In this document: one piece after another, positions 26,521-33,890 of the stretch
How the letters are laid out: every line of letters starts with the position of its first letter
Numbering within the stretch: position 1 is the stretch's first letter
Source: Chromohalobacter sp. 296-RDG
GTDB lineage: Bacteria > Pseudomonadota > Gammaproteobacteria > Pseudomonadales > Halomonadaceae
Assembly: GCF_029889885.1 (NCBI RefSeq)
Contig: NZ_JARANY010000028.1
Coordinates: forward strand, 1-33,890
Reading direction: 5' to 3'
DNA length: 33,890 bases
The notes under the pieces: generated by a model
What the model was told of the DNA's origin: nothing
The model's database searches: none
The model's input: only the letters and a program-made list of their open reading frames with translations
Program-made: the position numbers and the translations under genes

Positions 26521-26890
26521 GGACGGCTCTTTAAACGACTGAACGACTGAACGGCATACTATCCTAGCAGACTCCCGAGCCTGACCGAGCATCACGACCT
26601 CGCCCCGTACACGTCCTCGGCCCGTAGAAGTATCCCAAGCGGCGCATTAGCGCCCTCATAAAGACCTGCCGCTGAAAAAGCCCTATAAGGCTGATACGTC
26701 ATCGGTGGCATTTCCCCTTTATCGGACAGTGTTCGCATGACGCCGCTCGCACCCGGGTGCTATCATCCTTGCCCAGACTTATAAAGACTCCATGCGCCCT
26801 ATGGCGCGGGAGGACGCAACACACCCGGCCGACGCGTGCCGGTCACACATCAGGACGCATCGTCATCCACAGCATTACGAGGAACGCGGC
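26521..26890. other. 370-base divergent intergenic region upstream of fabY
   Basis: No gene is visible. Near the methyltransferase start ACGACTGA is tandemly doubled (26535-26542, 26543-26550). A five-pair hairpin GGCGC-ATTA-GCGCC lies at 26641-26654, and AGCC/GGCT around CTATA follows near 26690. The fabY promoter candidate (26737-26766) and a second AT-rich element, TTATAAAG near 26780, lie toward the right end. Confidence 0.5.
26737..26766 (+). promoter_or_regulatory. Candidate fabY promoter with palindrome abutting the -10
   Basis: ATGACG (26737-26742) and TATCAT (26761-26766) are separated by 18 bases. A perfect 12-base palindrome, GCACCCGGGTGC (26749-26760), fills the downstream half of the spacer and touches the -10. 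It would suit binding of a dimeric repressor. An alternative -10, TATAAA near 26780, lacks a good -35. Confidence 0.4.
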
Positions 26891-28793
26891 TTGTCACAGT
26901 TACCGGTGATCGTCGGCATGGGCGGTGTTAACGCCGCCGGCAGAACCTCGGGCCACCAAGCTTATCGCCGAACGATTCTCGACGCTTTGCCCGATACCCT
27001 TCAGGCACAAACCATTCTCGCCCTGGCCGCCATGATGCAGCTCGTTTCGCGCGTCGAAAGCGGCGGCTGGCAGGACCCTCAGGGCGAGATTCTCGACGAC
27101 GCCGACGTCGTCGAACGCTATCGCCAACATGTGCTCGATCATACCCTGATTCGCCGCATCGAGGACGAGCGCTTCGGCAGCGAAGGCCTCCCCGCCAATC
27201 GCGCCGCACAACTCAACCTCGATGCCGAGCTGACCTTTCGCGTGCGCCGCCGCCAGCTTCCCAACGACGTGCCGGCCACCTGGCAGGTGCGCGAGATCGA
27301 CAAACGCATGGTCGAAGTCGTGGTCCCGCCGGGAGCGCTGGACGTGCTGCTTCCTGAACGTCGCAGCGCCCAGGTACGCTCGGCCGGACAACTGCCCAGC
27401 GGCTTTTCGCCGGACACGCTGTATCGCAGCGTGCACCACCCGCGCGGCTTGGCGATGACTATCTTCGGCGCCTCCGACTGCCTCGGCCAGAGCGGCCTCG
27501 ACTGGGCGGCGCTGCGCAACCGTCTCGATCCGGACGCCATCGCCGTGTATGCCGGCAACTCCATCGGCCAGCTCGACACCGAAGGCTGGGGCGGTCTGCT
27601 GCAAAGCTTCGTCAGCGGCGCGCGCGCCACCTCCAAGCAGATGCCGCTGGGCTATGGGCAAATGCCCGCCGACTTCCTCAACGCCTATGTGCTGGGCAGC
27701 GTCGGCGCTACTGGCGCAGCGCTAGGCGCCTGCGCCAGCTTTCTGTACAACCTGCGCCTGGGCCTCGAGGACATTCGCAGTGGCCGGCGCCGGGTGGTCA
27801 TGGTGGGCACCAGCGATGCACCGATCACCCCGGAGATCGTCGAGGGCTTCCGTGCCATGGGGGCGCTGGCCGACGACGAAAGCCTCAAGGCGCTCGACGC
27901 CCTGACGCTGCTCACCGACAGTGACTATCAGCGTGCGTGTCGCCCCTTCGCGCGCAACTGCGGCTTCACCATCTCCGAGTCGACCCAGTTCCTGTTGCTG
28001 ATGGATGACGCGTTGGCGCTGGAAACCGGCGCGCAGATTCTCGGCGCCGTGCCAGGCGTCTTCGTCAACGCCGATGGCTGGAAGCGCTCGATCTCCGCGC
28101 CGGGCATCGGCAATTACATCACTTTGGCCAAGGCGGTCAGTCTTGCCAGCGATATGCTCGGCGAGGAGGCAGTACGCCATCGCAGCTATCTACACGCGCA
28201 CGGCACCAGCACGCCGAAGAACCGCACTACCGAGTCACATGTATTCGACATGGTGGCGCGCGCGCATGGCATCGAGTCGTGGCCAGTGACCGCCGTCAAG
28301 GCATTCGTCGGCCATTCGCAAGGCGGTGCGGCGGGCGATCAGATGGCCAGCGCACTGGGTACCTTCGCCCACGGTATCATTCCCGGTATCTTCACCCTCG
28401 ATGCAGTGGCCGATGACGTCTTTACCGAGCGCCTGCGCTTCTTCCGCGACTCGGTTCCCTTCGAGGCCGATGCGGCGTTCATCAATGCCAAGGGGTTCGG
28501 CGGCAACAACGCCACCGGCCTGGTCATCTCGCCGGCCGCCACCGAACGCCTGCTGGCCCAGCGCCACGGCCAACGCGCCATCGACGACTGGAAGCAACGT
28601 CGCGAAACGACCCTGGCCGCTTCCAAGGCGTACCTGGCGACATCCGACAGCGGCCATTTCGAGGTCACCTACCGCTTCGGCGAAGGCGTTCTCGAAGGAT
28701 CGGAACTCTCGATGACGCGCGACTCGCTGCATATCCCCGGCTTCGATCAGCCGGTCTCGTTGGCGGTCGATAACCCCTACGGCCAACTGCAAT

Positions 28794-28795
<2 letters not shown>
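26891..28795 (+). CDS. fabY: FabY-type beta-ketoacyl synthase, TTG start
   Basis: Condensing enzyme resembling Pseudomonas aeruginosa FabY, which joins acetyl-CoA and malonyl-ACP to begin fatty-acid synthesis in place of FabH. The protein has 634 residues, the family length, and starts (M)SQLPVIVGMGGVNAAGRTS like the Pseudomonas protein. The start is TTG 26891: GAGGAA lies six bases upstream, and the frame extending to 26792 has no family similarity. The thiolase-fold residues are Cys281 (GACASFLYNL), His437 (HAHGTSTP) and His475 (FVGHSQGG). The final NAKGFGGNNATG segment is also conserved. The stop codon lies inside the first arm of the interleaved repeats at 28794-28830, and coaD follows after 79 bases. 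Confidence 0.93.
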
Positions 28796-29638
<843 letters not shown>

Positions 29639-29769
29639 GCGCGGCCAGGCACGATACACGGCGTCGAACATCGACAGCCCGCAAGGGCAGTCTGCGTGCC
29701 CCTGCGCTCTTTTCATGTCTCGCGGACGGCTCGCCAGGCGTAAACGTCCAACGCAAACAACGGAATCCC

Positions 29770-31116
29770 GTGTCCACTTCACGCTCCCCGACACGCATCT
29801 GGCCACTCGCCTGGCCGATCATTCTTTCCAACATCACTGTGCCATTGCTAGGCCTGGTGGATACCGCCGTGGTCGGGCACCTGCCGGATTCGCGCTACAT
29901 GGCCGCCGTCACCCTTGGCGCCACGCTGTTCGGCTTTCTCTACTGGGGATTCGGTTTCCTGCGTATGGGCACTACCGGCCTCACCTCCCAGGCCATGGGA
30001 CGCGAGGACGAAAGCGACATACGCAACCTGTTGGGGCAATCGTTGCTGTTGGCGCTGAGCATCGGCGTCATACTGATCCTGCTCGCCGAACCGCTCGTCG
30101 CCTTCGGCCTCTACCTGCTCGACGGTAGCGAGGCCGCCATGTCACTGGCGGCGAGTTACGCGCATATCCGCATCCTCTCGGCTCCGGCGGTGATGGCCAA
30201 TTACGCGATTCTCGGCTGGTTCCTCGGCCAGCAGAATTCGCGAGTCACGCTGGCGATCATGGTACTGACCAACAGCGTCAACATCGTGCTGGACCTCGTA
30301 TTCGTGGTCGGCCTGGGAATGACCAGCGACGGCGTCGCCTGGGCCACGGTGATCGCCGATTATACTGCGCTGGCCGTCGGCCTGTGGCTGGTGGCACGTC
30401 AACTGAAGCTGCTTCAGGGACACTTTTTGCGCCAGCGACTGCTACGCCTTGCCGCCTACTCCGAGCTTTTCCAGGTCAATCGGCATCTGTTCGTGCGGAC
30501 ATTGGGGCTGCTGTTCGCCATGGCCTTTTTCACCGCTCAGGGCGCCAGTCAGGGCGATACGGTGCTCGCCGCCAACGCCGTGCTGATGCAATTCATCATG
30601 ATCACGTCCTACGCGCTGGATGGCTTCGCCCACGCTGCCGAGGCCTTGACCGGCCGTGCCGTAGGGCGCCGTGACTGGCCGCTGTTCGGCGCCTCGGTGC
30701 GTGCCGCCGCGCGATTCTCACTGATGACCGCCGGCGTCGCCATGGCAGCGTTTTTCTTTGGCGGCGACTATGTGATTGCCATGCTCACCGATCTTCCCGA
30801 CGTGCGCGCCACGGCGGGAGACTATCTACCCTGGATGATCGCCATGCCGGCCATCGCGGTGTGGAGCTACCTGCTCGATGGCGTCTTCATCGGTGCCACC
30901 GCAACCCGCGAAATGCGCGATACCATTCTGCTGGCGCTCGCCGTCTACCTGCCGGTGTGGTGGTTCACGCAACCGTTGGGCAATCATGGCCTATGGCTCG
31001 CTTTCACCGTATTCACCCTAGTGCGCTCGGCAAGTCTCGCCGCCGTCTACCTGCACTACCGGCGCACGCGCTGGGCTGAGCCCCAGGTCTCTGGACACGC
31101 GGACAATCACGCATGA
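29770..31116 (+). CDS. dinF: MATE-family efflux transporter, DinF type, GTG start
   Basis: Inner-membrane multidrug/toxin exporter of 448 residues with about 12 membrane helices. SNITVPLLGLVDTAVVGHL, the LRMGTTGLTSQA segment, TNSVNIVLDLVFVVGLGM and SYLLDGVFIGATATREMR agree closely with E. coli DinF. The best start is GTG 29770, reading (M)STSRSPTRIWPLAWPI; the ribosome site is weak (GGAA). The open frame continues upstream through the ferredoxin region without family similarity. In E. coli dinF lies behind lexA; here it is 131 bases after the ferredoxin gene, and I see no LexA box, so damage control is not indicated. A short GCCC-GCAA-GGGC hairpin (29677-29688) lies in the gap. Confidence 0.92.
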   Translation: MSTSRSPTRIWPLAWPIILSNITVPLLGLVDTAVVGHLPDSRYMAAVTLGATLFGFLYWGFGFLRMGTTGLTSQAMGREDESDIRNLLGQSLLLALSIGVILILLAEPLVAFGLYLLDGSEAAMSLAASYAHIRILSAPAVMANYAILGWFLGQQNSRVTLAIMVLTNSVNIVLDLVFVVGLGMTSDGVAWATVIADYTALAVGLWLVARQLKLLQGHFLRQRLLRLAAYSELFQVNRHLFVRTLGLLFAMAFFTAQGASQGDTVLAANAVLMQFIMITSYALDGFAHAAEALTGRAVGRRDWPLFGASVRAAARFSLMTAGVAMAAFFFGGDYVIAMLTDLPDVRATAGDYLPWMIAMPAIAVWSYLLDGVFIGATATREMRDTILLALAVYLPVWWFTQPLGNHGLWLAFTVFTLVRSASLAAVYLHYRRTRWAEPQVSGHADNHA

Positions 31117-31162
31117 AACGTGGTACACATTTGCCAGTTACGCATCGTTCAATGGAGCCCGC

Positions 31163-31675
31163 ATGACCGACGACCTCTCCCGCCAACACGAACTCACCAT
31201 GACGGTGCTGATGACGCCCGACATGGCCAACTTCAGCGGCAAGGTGCATGGCGGCGCGATTCTCAAAAAGCTCGACGAGGTCGCCTACGCCTGCGCCAGT
31301 CGCTACGCCGGTTCCTATGTCGTGACGCTGTCGGTGGACCAGGTACGTTTCAAGCAACCCATCCACGTGGGTGAGCTGGTCACCTTTCTGGCCTCGGTCA
31401 ACTATGTCGGGCATTCCTCGATGGAGATCGGCATCAAGATCATCGCCGAGTCGATCCAGGATCGCGTGATTCGCCACACCAACAGCTGCTACCTGACCAT
31501 GGTCGCGGTAGATGGCGAAGGTCATCCCAACCCCGTGCCACAGCTACAACTCGATACGCCATTGCAGAAGCTGCGCTTCGAGAAAGCCAAATTACGCAAG
31601 AACATGCGCAAGCAAGAGGAACAGGAAGAACAGCGCACCCAGGCGCATCTCAACGCGACCCGTGAGGCACCCTGA
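31163..31675 (+). CDS. Acyl-CoA thioesterase, hotdog fold (YciA/BACH-like)
   Basis: Hydrolyses acyl-CoA to free acid and CoA in the cytoplasm. The 170-residue product has the single-hotdog acyl-CoA thioesterase II layout: NFSGKVHGGAILKKLDEVAY carries the family's catalytic Asn/Asp region, followed by VTLSVDQVRFKQPIHVGELV and the central beta-strands. The tail after about residue 135 is unusually charged and probably helical (KNMRKQEEQEEQRTQ). GGAG with five-base spacing precedes the ATG. It lies 46 bases after dinF and 66 bases before the voltage-sensor-like gene on the same strand. The chain-length preference cannot be read from sequence. Confidence 0.92.
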   Translation: MTDDLSRQHELTMTVLMTPDMANFSGKVHGGAILKKLDEVAYACASRYAGSYVVTLSVDQVRFKQPIHVGELVTFLASVNYVGHSSMEIGIKIIAESIQDRVIRHTNSCYLTMVAVDGEGHPNPVPQLQLDTPLQKLRFEKAKLRKNMRKQEEQEEQRTQAHLNATREAP

Positions 31676-31702
31676 CGCGACGCCGGGAAACTGATAGCGT
31701 GA

Positions 31703-31721
31703 CCATGCGCAGGACGCATGG
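31703..31721. repeat. Short hairpin between thioesterase and voltage-sensor-like genes
   Basis: CCATGCG (31703-31709) pairs with CGCATGG (31715-31721) around CAGGA. It sits ten bases upstream of the next ribosome site. There is no T-run, so it is more likely a leader hairpin or binding site than a terminator. Confidence 0.45.
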
Positions 31722-31741
31722 CGCTACCGACGGAGAACTTG

Positions 31742-32746
31742 ATGAGCGCACCTTCCACCGCTGGCTCACGCCGGCGTGATCGCCTTTATCTCGCCTGGGA
31801 CATCGCCATCGTGGTGCTGGTCTCAGCTAATCTGTTGCTGCTTCTCGTCGATAGCCTGTTTCTCTTGCCACCTCTGAATGCCGGGTTCGAAGCACTAGCG
31901 CCGGGCCTCCATCAGGCCTACGACAGCGCCATTCACCAGCGTTTCATGACAATCGACCTGGCCTTCGTGAGCATCTTCCTGCTCGATGTTCTGGCTGGCT
32001 GGGCGGTGGCCATCGCCGAACGCCGCTACGCACGCTGGTTCTTCTATCCATTCGTGCACTGGTACGACGTGCTGGGGTGCATTCCGGTCAGCGGCTTCCG
32101 CATCTTGCGTGTACTGCGTCTCATCTCGCTGCTGATTCGATTGCAGCGCCTGGGGGCGATCGACATCCGCCGCTGGCGTCTCTATGCCTTCTTCGAACGC
32201 TACTACCGCGTGCTCATGGAGGAGCTTTCCGACCGCGTGGCGACACGCCTGCTGAGCAGCCTGCAAGAGGAAGTCCAACGTAGTGACGACTTCACCAAAC
32301 GACTCTCGGAAAAGGTAATCCAGCCACGCAAGGAGGCGCTTGTCGACGAGATCGCCCGGCGTCTCGAAACCACCGTCGACAAAAGCTATGCCGAGAACCA
32401 TCAGGAAGTACATCGCTACGTGGCGGCCCTGGTCACCCGCACGCTCGATGAGAACCAGGAACTCGCCCGGCTGAGACGCCTGCCTATGGGCGAGCACGTG
32501 GCCCATGCCATGGAACGCAGCCTGAGCGACGTCGCCAGCCGCGTGGTCCACGAGGCGATCGATGGACTACGTTCGCCGCGTTTCAAGAGTCTTATCGGTG
32601 ATCTGGCCGGCAGCGGCATCGATGCTTGGCTATACGTCGACCAGCGCACCGACCGCGTCACCGAGCAAGTATTGATCGAAACGCTGGACATGCTCAAGGA
32701 CGAGATCGCCGTACAGCGCTGGAGAGACGAACTCGACCTCAGGTGA
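31742..32746 (+). CDS. Voltage-sensor-like membrane protein without a visible pore
   Basis: A 334-residue protein with a four-helix N-terminal membrane domain and a long soluble C-terminus. Hydrophobic segments fall at about 18-44, 66-92 and 98-116. A fourth, at 118-138, carries Arg120, Arg123, Arg126, Arg133 and Arg136 in the every-third-residue pattern of an S4 voltage sensor. Acidic Asp72, Asp82 and Asp109 in helices 2 and 3 could pair with them. After S4 there is no S5-pore-S6 pair and no TVGYG-like filter; residues 145-334 are charged and mostly helical, probably coiled coil. GGAG with six-base spacing fixes the ATG at 31742. It resembles the PF00520 ion-channel superfamily in its sensor only. 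It could be a proton channel of the Hv1 kind, a sensor coupled to a cytoplasmic domain, or a decayed channel. Confidence 0.75.
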   Translation: MSAPSTAGSRRRDRLYLAWDIAIVVLVSANLLLLLVDSLFLLPPLNAGFEALAPGLHQAYDSAIHQRFMTIDLAFVSIFLLDVLAGWAVAIAERRYARWFFYPFVHWYDVLGCIPVSGFRILRVLRLISLLIRLQRLGAIDIRRWRLYAFFERYYRVLMEELSDRVATRLLSSLQEEVQRSDDFTKRLSEKVIQPRKEALVDEIARRLETTVDKSYAENHQEVHRYVAALVTRTLDENQELARLRRLPMGEHVAHAMERSLSDVASRVVHEAIDGLRSPRFKSLIGDLAGSGIDAWLYVDQRTDRVTEQVLIETLDMLKDEIAVQRWRDELDLR

Positions 32747-33784
32747 TCAGGTAAGCCGCAAGGTGGTGTACGGTGCCTCACAGGCGTGGCGCTCGTCACG
32801 TTCATCGATGCTGCCCAACGACATGTCGCGATCGTTATCGTAGGCCACGAACAAGCGCTCGCTATCCAGAATCGCCAAACCTTCTGCCTTGTGTTCGAAT
32901 TCCAGGGCGTCTCCAGCCATCGTGCGAACCAGCGTCGGCGCTTTACCCGCCGCGAAGTCCTCTAGTGACACCACCCAGAGGTAACCGCCTATGCGCTCTT
33001 CTTCCGCGTCCTCGACTTCGAAGCTCGTCAACAGAAACAGGCGCTGGTGATGGGGATCGTACTCCAGGCTCGACAGGCCGCAGTCATAGCGCACCTCGGG
33101 CTGCTGCTGGGGAAAGAAGCGGTAGAACTCGCGTAGCCTGTCGACGAACACCAGATTACCTTGGGCATTGAGGGTGTAGTGCGCCCCCACGACACGACAC
33201 ACATAGTCGAAGTCTTCATGCGAATAGCCTTGTTCGCGCACGCCGAAAAGCAGTAGCCCATCACCACGCTCCCCTGGAATCGCCGCCAGTCCTTCTATCT
33301 TGTAATACGGATAACCGATGGCGCCGTCCAGCTTGTTACGCAGCTCCAACGAGCCCTCGACACCGTCGCGCGGGTCGGGGTCGACCACTTGCACCCGCTC
33401 GGGCTCGCCCAGCGGCCAGATCAATAAATGGTTGTAGGCATTGAGCGCATGGCTTTCCATGTCGATGCGATCGAATCCGGTGGTCGCCAACACGTAGCGA
33501 CCGTCGGCAGTCAATGCGAAGTCCTCGTACTTGACTGCCCGCTTGATGGCATCCGCCGTGAAGTACTCCAGGCCGCGATCATCGGGACCGGCAGCCGTGA
33601 TCGGAACAGAGAAGACAGCCGAACGTGCGTCACCGGGAATCGGCTTGTCGCTGGCCAGGATCAGACGCTGGCCATCATAGACCACGGCGGATACTTCAAT
33701 GTTGACCAGCTTGCCCTTCTCATCACGCAGGCCGCTGGGGAAACAATGCAACGTTCCTTCTTGTAGCACCTCGGCATTGGCCAT
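32747..33784 (-). CDS. Hypothetical protein with four internal repeats, probable beta-propeller
   Basis: I do not recognise the family by name. The 345-residue product has no signal peptide and no membrane helix. A repeated unit can be seen: KYEDFALTADGRYVLATTG (85-103), KIEGLAAI with GDGLLLFGVRE (162-184), SSLEYD with QRLFLLTSFE (238-256) and KAEGLAIL with ERLFVAYDND (299-318). Each is an E-x-L-A type strand followed by a short turn and a hydrophobic strand, which is how beta-propeller blades look. The recurring Glu could line a central metal or ligand site, as in SMP-30 or phytase-like propellers (inference). AAGGAG five bases before the ATG (33784) fixes the start. Its stop codon directly abuts that of the convergent gene ending at 32746. 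Confidence 0.75.
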   Translation of the reverse strand: MANAEVLQEGTLHCFPSGLRDEKGKLVNIEVSAVVYDGQRLILASDKPIPGDARSAVFSVPITAAGPDDRGLEYFTADAIKRAVKYEDFALTADGRYVLATTGFDRIDMESHALNAYNHLLIWPLGEPERVQVVDPDPRDGVEGSLELRNKLDGAIGYPYYKIEGLAAIPGERGDGLLLFGVREQGYSHEDFDYVCRVVGAHYTLNAQGNLVFVDRLREFYRFFPQQQPEVRYDCGLSSLEYDPHHQRLFLLTSFEVEDAEEERIGGYLWVVSLEDFAAGKAPTLVRTMAGDALEFEHKAEGLAILDSERLFVAYDNDRDMSLGSIDERDERHACEAPYTTLRLT

Positions 33785-33890
33785 GACATCTCCTTGATCG
33801 CGTTGTACGTGACACTTCCAGCGTAACGCGAAAGCCACGTATGGTCGCAACGCAACGTGATAGCTTGCGGTCGCGGCAGACGGTCGGCAA

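Noticed and set aside
26535-26550. Tandem ACGACTGA repeat as a CRISPR-like or VNTR element
   Set aside because: There are only two full eight-base copies, with no spacers, so it carries no signal beyond a small duplication.
29639-29769. LexA box in front of dinF
   Set aside because: No CTGT-N8-ACAG or close variant is present in the gap.

Overview
The window is GC-rich, densely coding chromosomal DNA from a gammaproteobacterium. The lptF-lptG pair, pepA, holC-valS, glnE, a FabY-type ketosynthase, coaD with a YfhL-type ferredoxin, the S13 peptidase DacB and a DinF transporter all point to the Halomonadaceae/Pseudomonas side of the class. Acidic, low-complexity inserts in GlnE suggest a moderate halophile such as Halomonas or Chromohalobacter. 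That placement is inferred from protein families and composition, not from a marker gene. I see no rRNA, tRNA, CRISPR array, insertion sequence or prophage.

Layout, left to right. (1) 1-3800: an AldB/ExaC-type aldehyde dehydrogenase (cut at the left edge), divergent from an AraC-family regulator, with a two-copy operator between them. Next is an AT-richer, palindrome-rich gap and an unrecognised 268-residue protein. (2) 3846-6048: the LPS-export permease genes lptF and lptG on the minus strand, ended by a strong terminator. (3) 6258-13442: a plus-strand run of pepA, branched-chain aminotransferase, a YgfF-like short-chain dehydrogenase, holC and valS, ended by a textbook terminator. The aminotransferase and dehydrogenase lie between pepA and holC-valS, which are usually neighbours. 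(4) 13443-20462, minus strand: a gap with a possible small RNA, then a peptide uptake and breakdown pair (POT transporter plus Xaa-Pro aminopeptidase), then glnE. (5) 20564-22653, minus strand: a sodium/solute symporter with a small membrane partner, and diacylglycerol kinase. (6) 22882-26520: an AcuI/YhdH-type reductase convergent with dacB, then an EmrE-type exporter and a TrmB-like methyltransferase. (7) 26891-32746, plus strand: fabY, coaD, ferredoxin, dinF, an acyl-CoA thioesterase and a voltage-sensor-like membrane protein with no visible pore. (8) 32747-33784, minus strand: an unrecognised protein with four internal repeats, probably a beta-propeller.

Most genes are housekeeping: envelope building (lptFG, dgkA, dacB, fabY), translation (valS, possibly the TrmB-like enzyme), replication (holC), nitrogen control (glnE) and peptide or amino-acid turnover (pepA, aminopeptidase P, POT transporter, aminotransferase). 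The less ordinary material is: the pore-less voltage-sensor protein; two interleaved inverted repeats between fabY and coaD; a minus-strand three-hairpin element downstream of valS; palindromes that directly touch the -10 element at three candidate promoters; and a candidate promoter whose transcript would begin at the hairpin that also terminates glnE.
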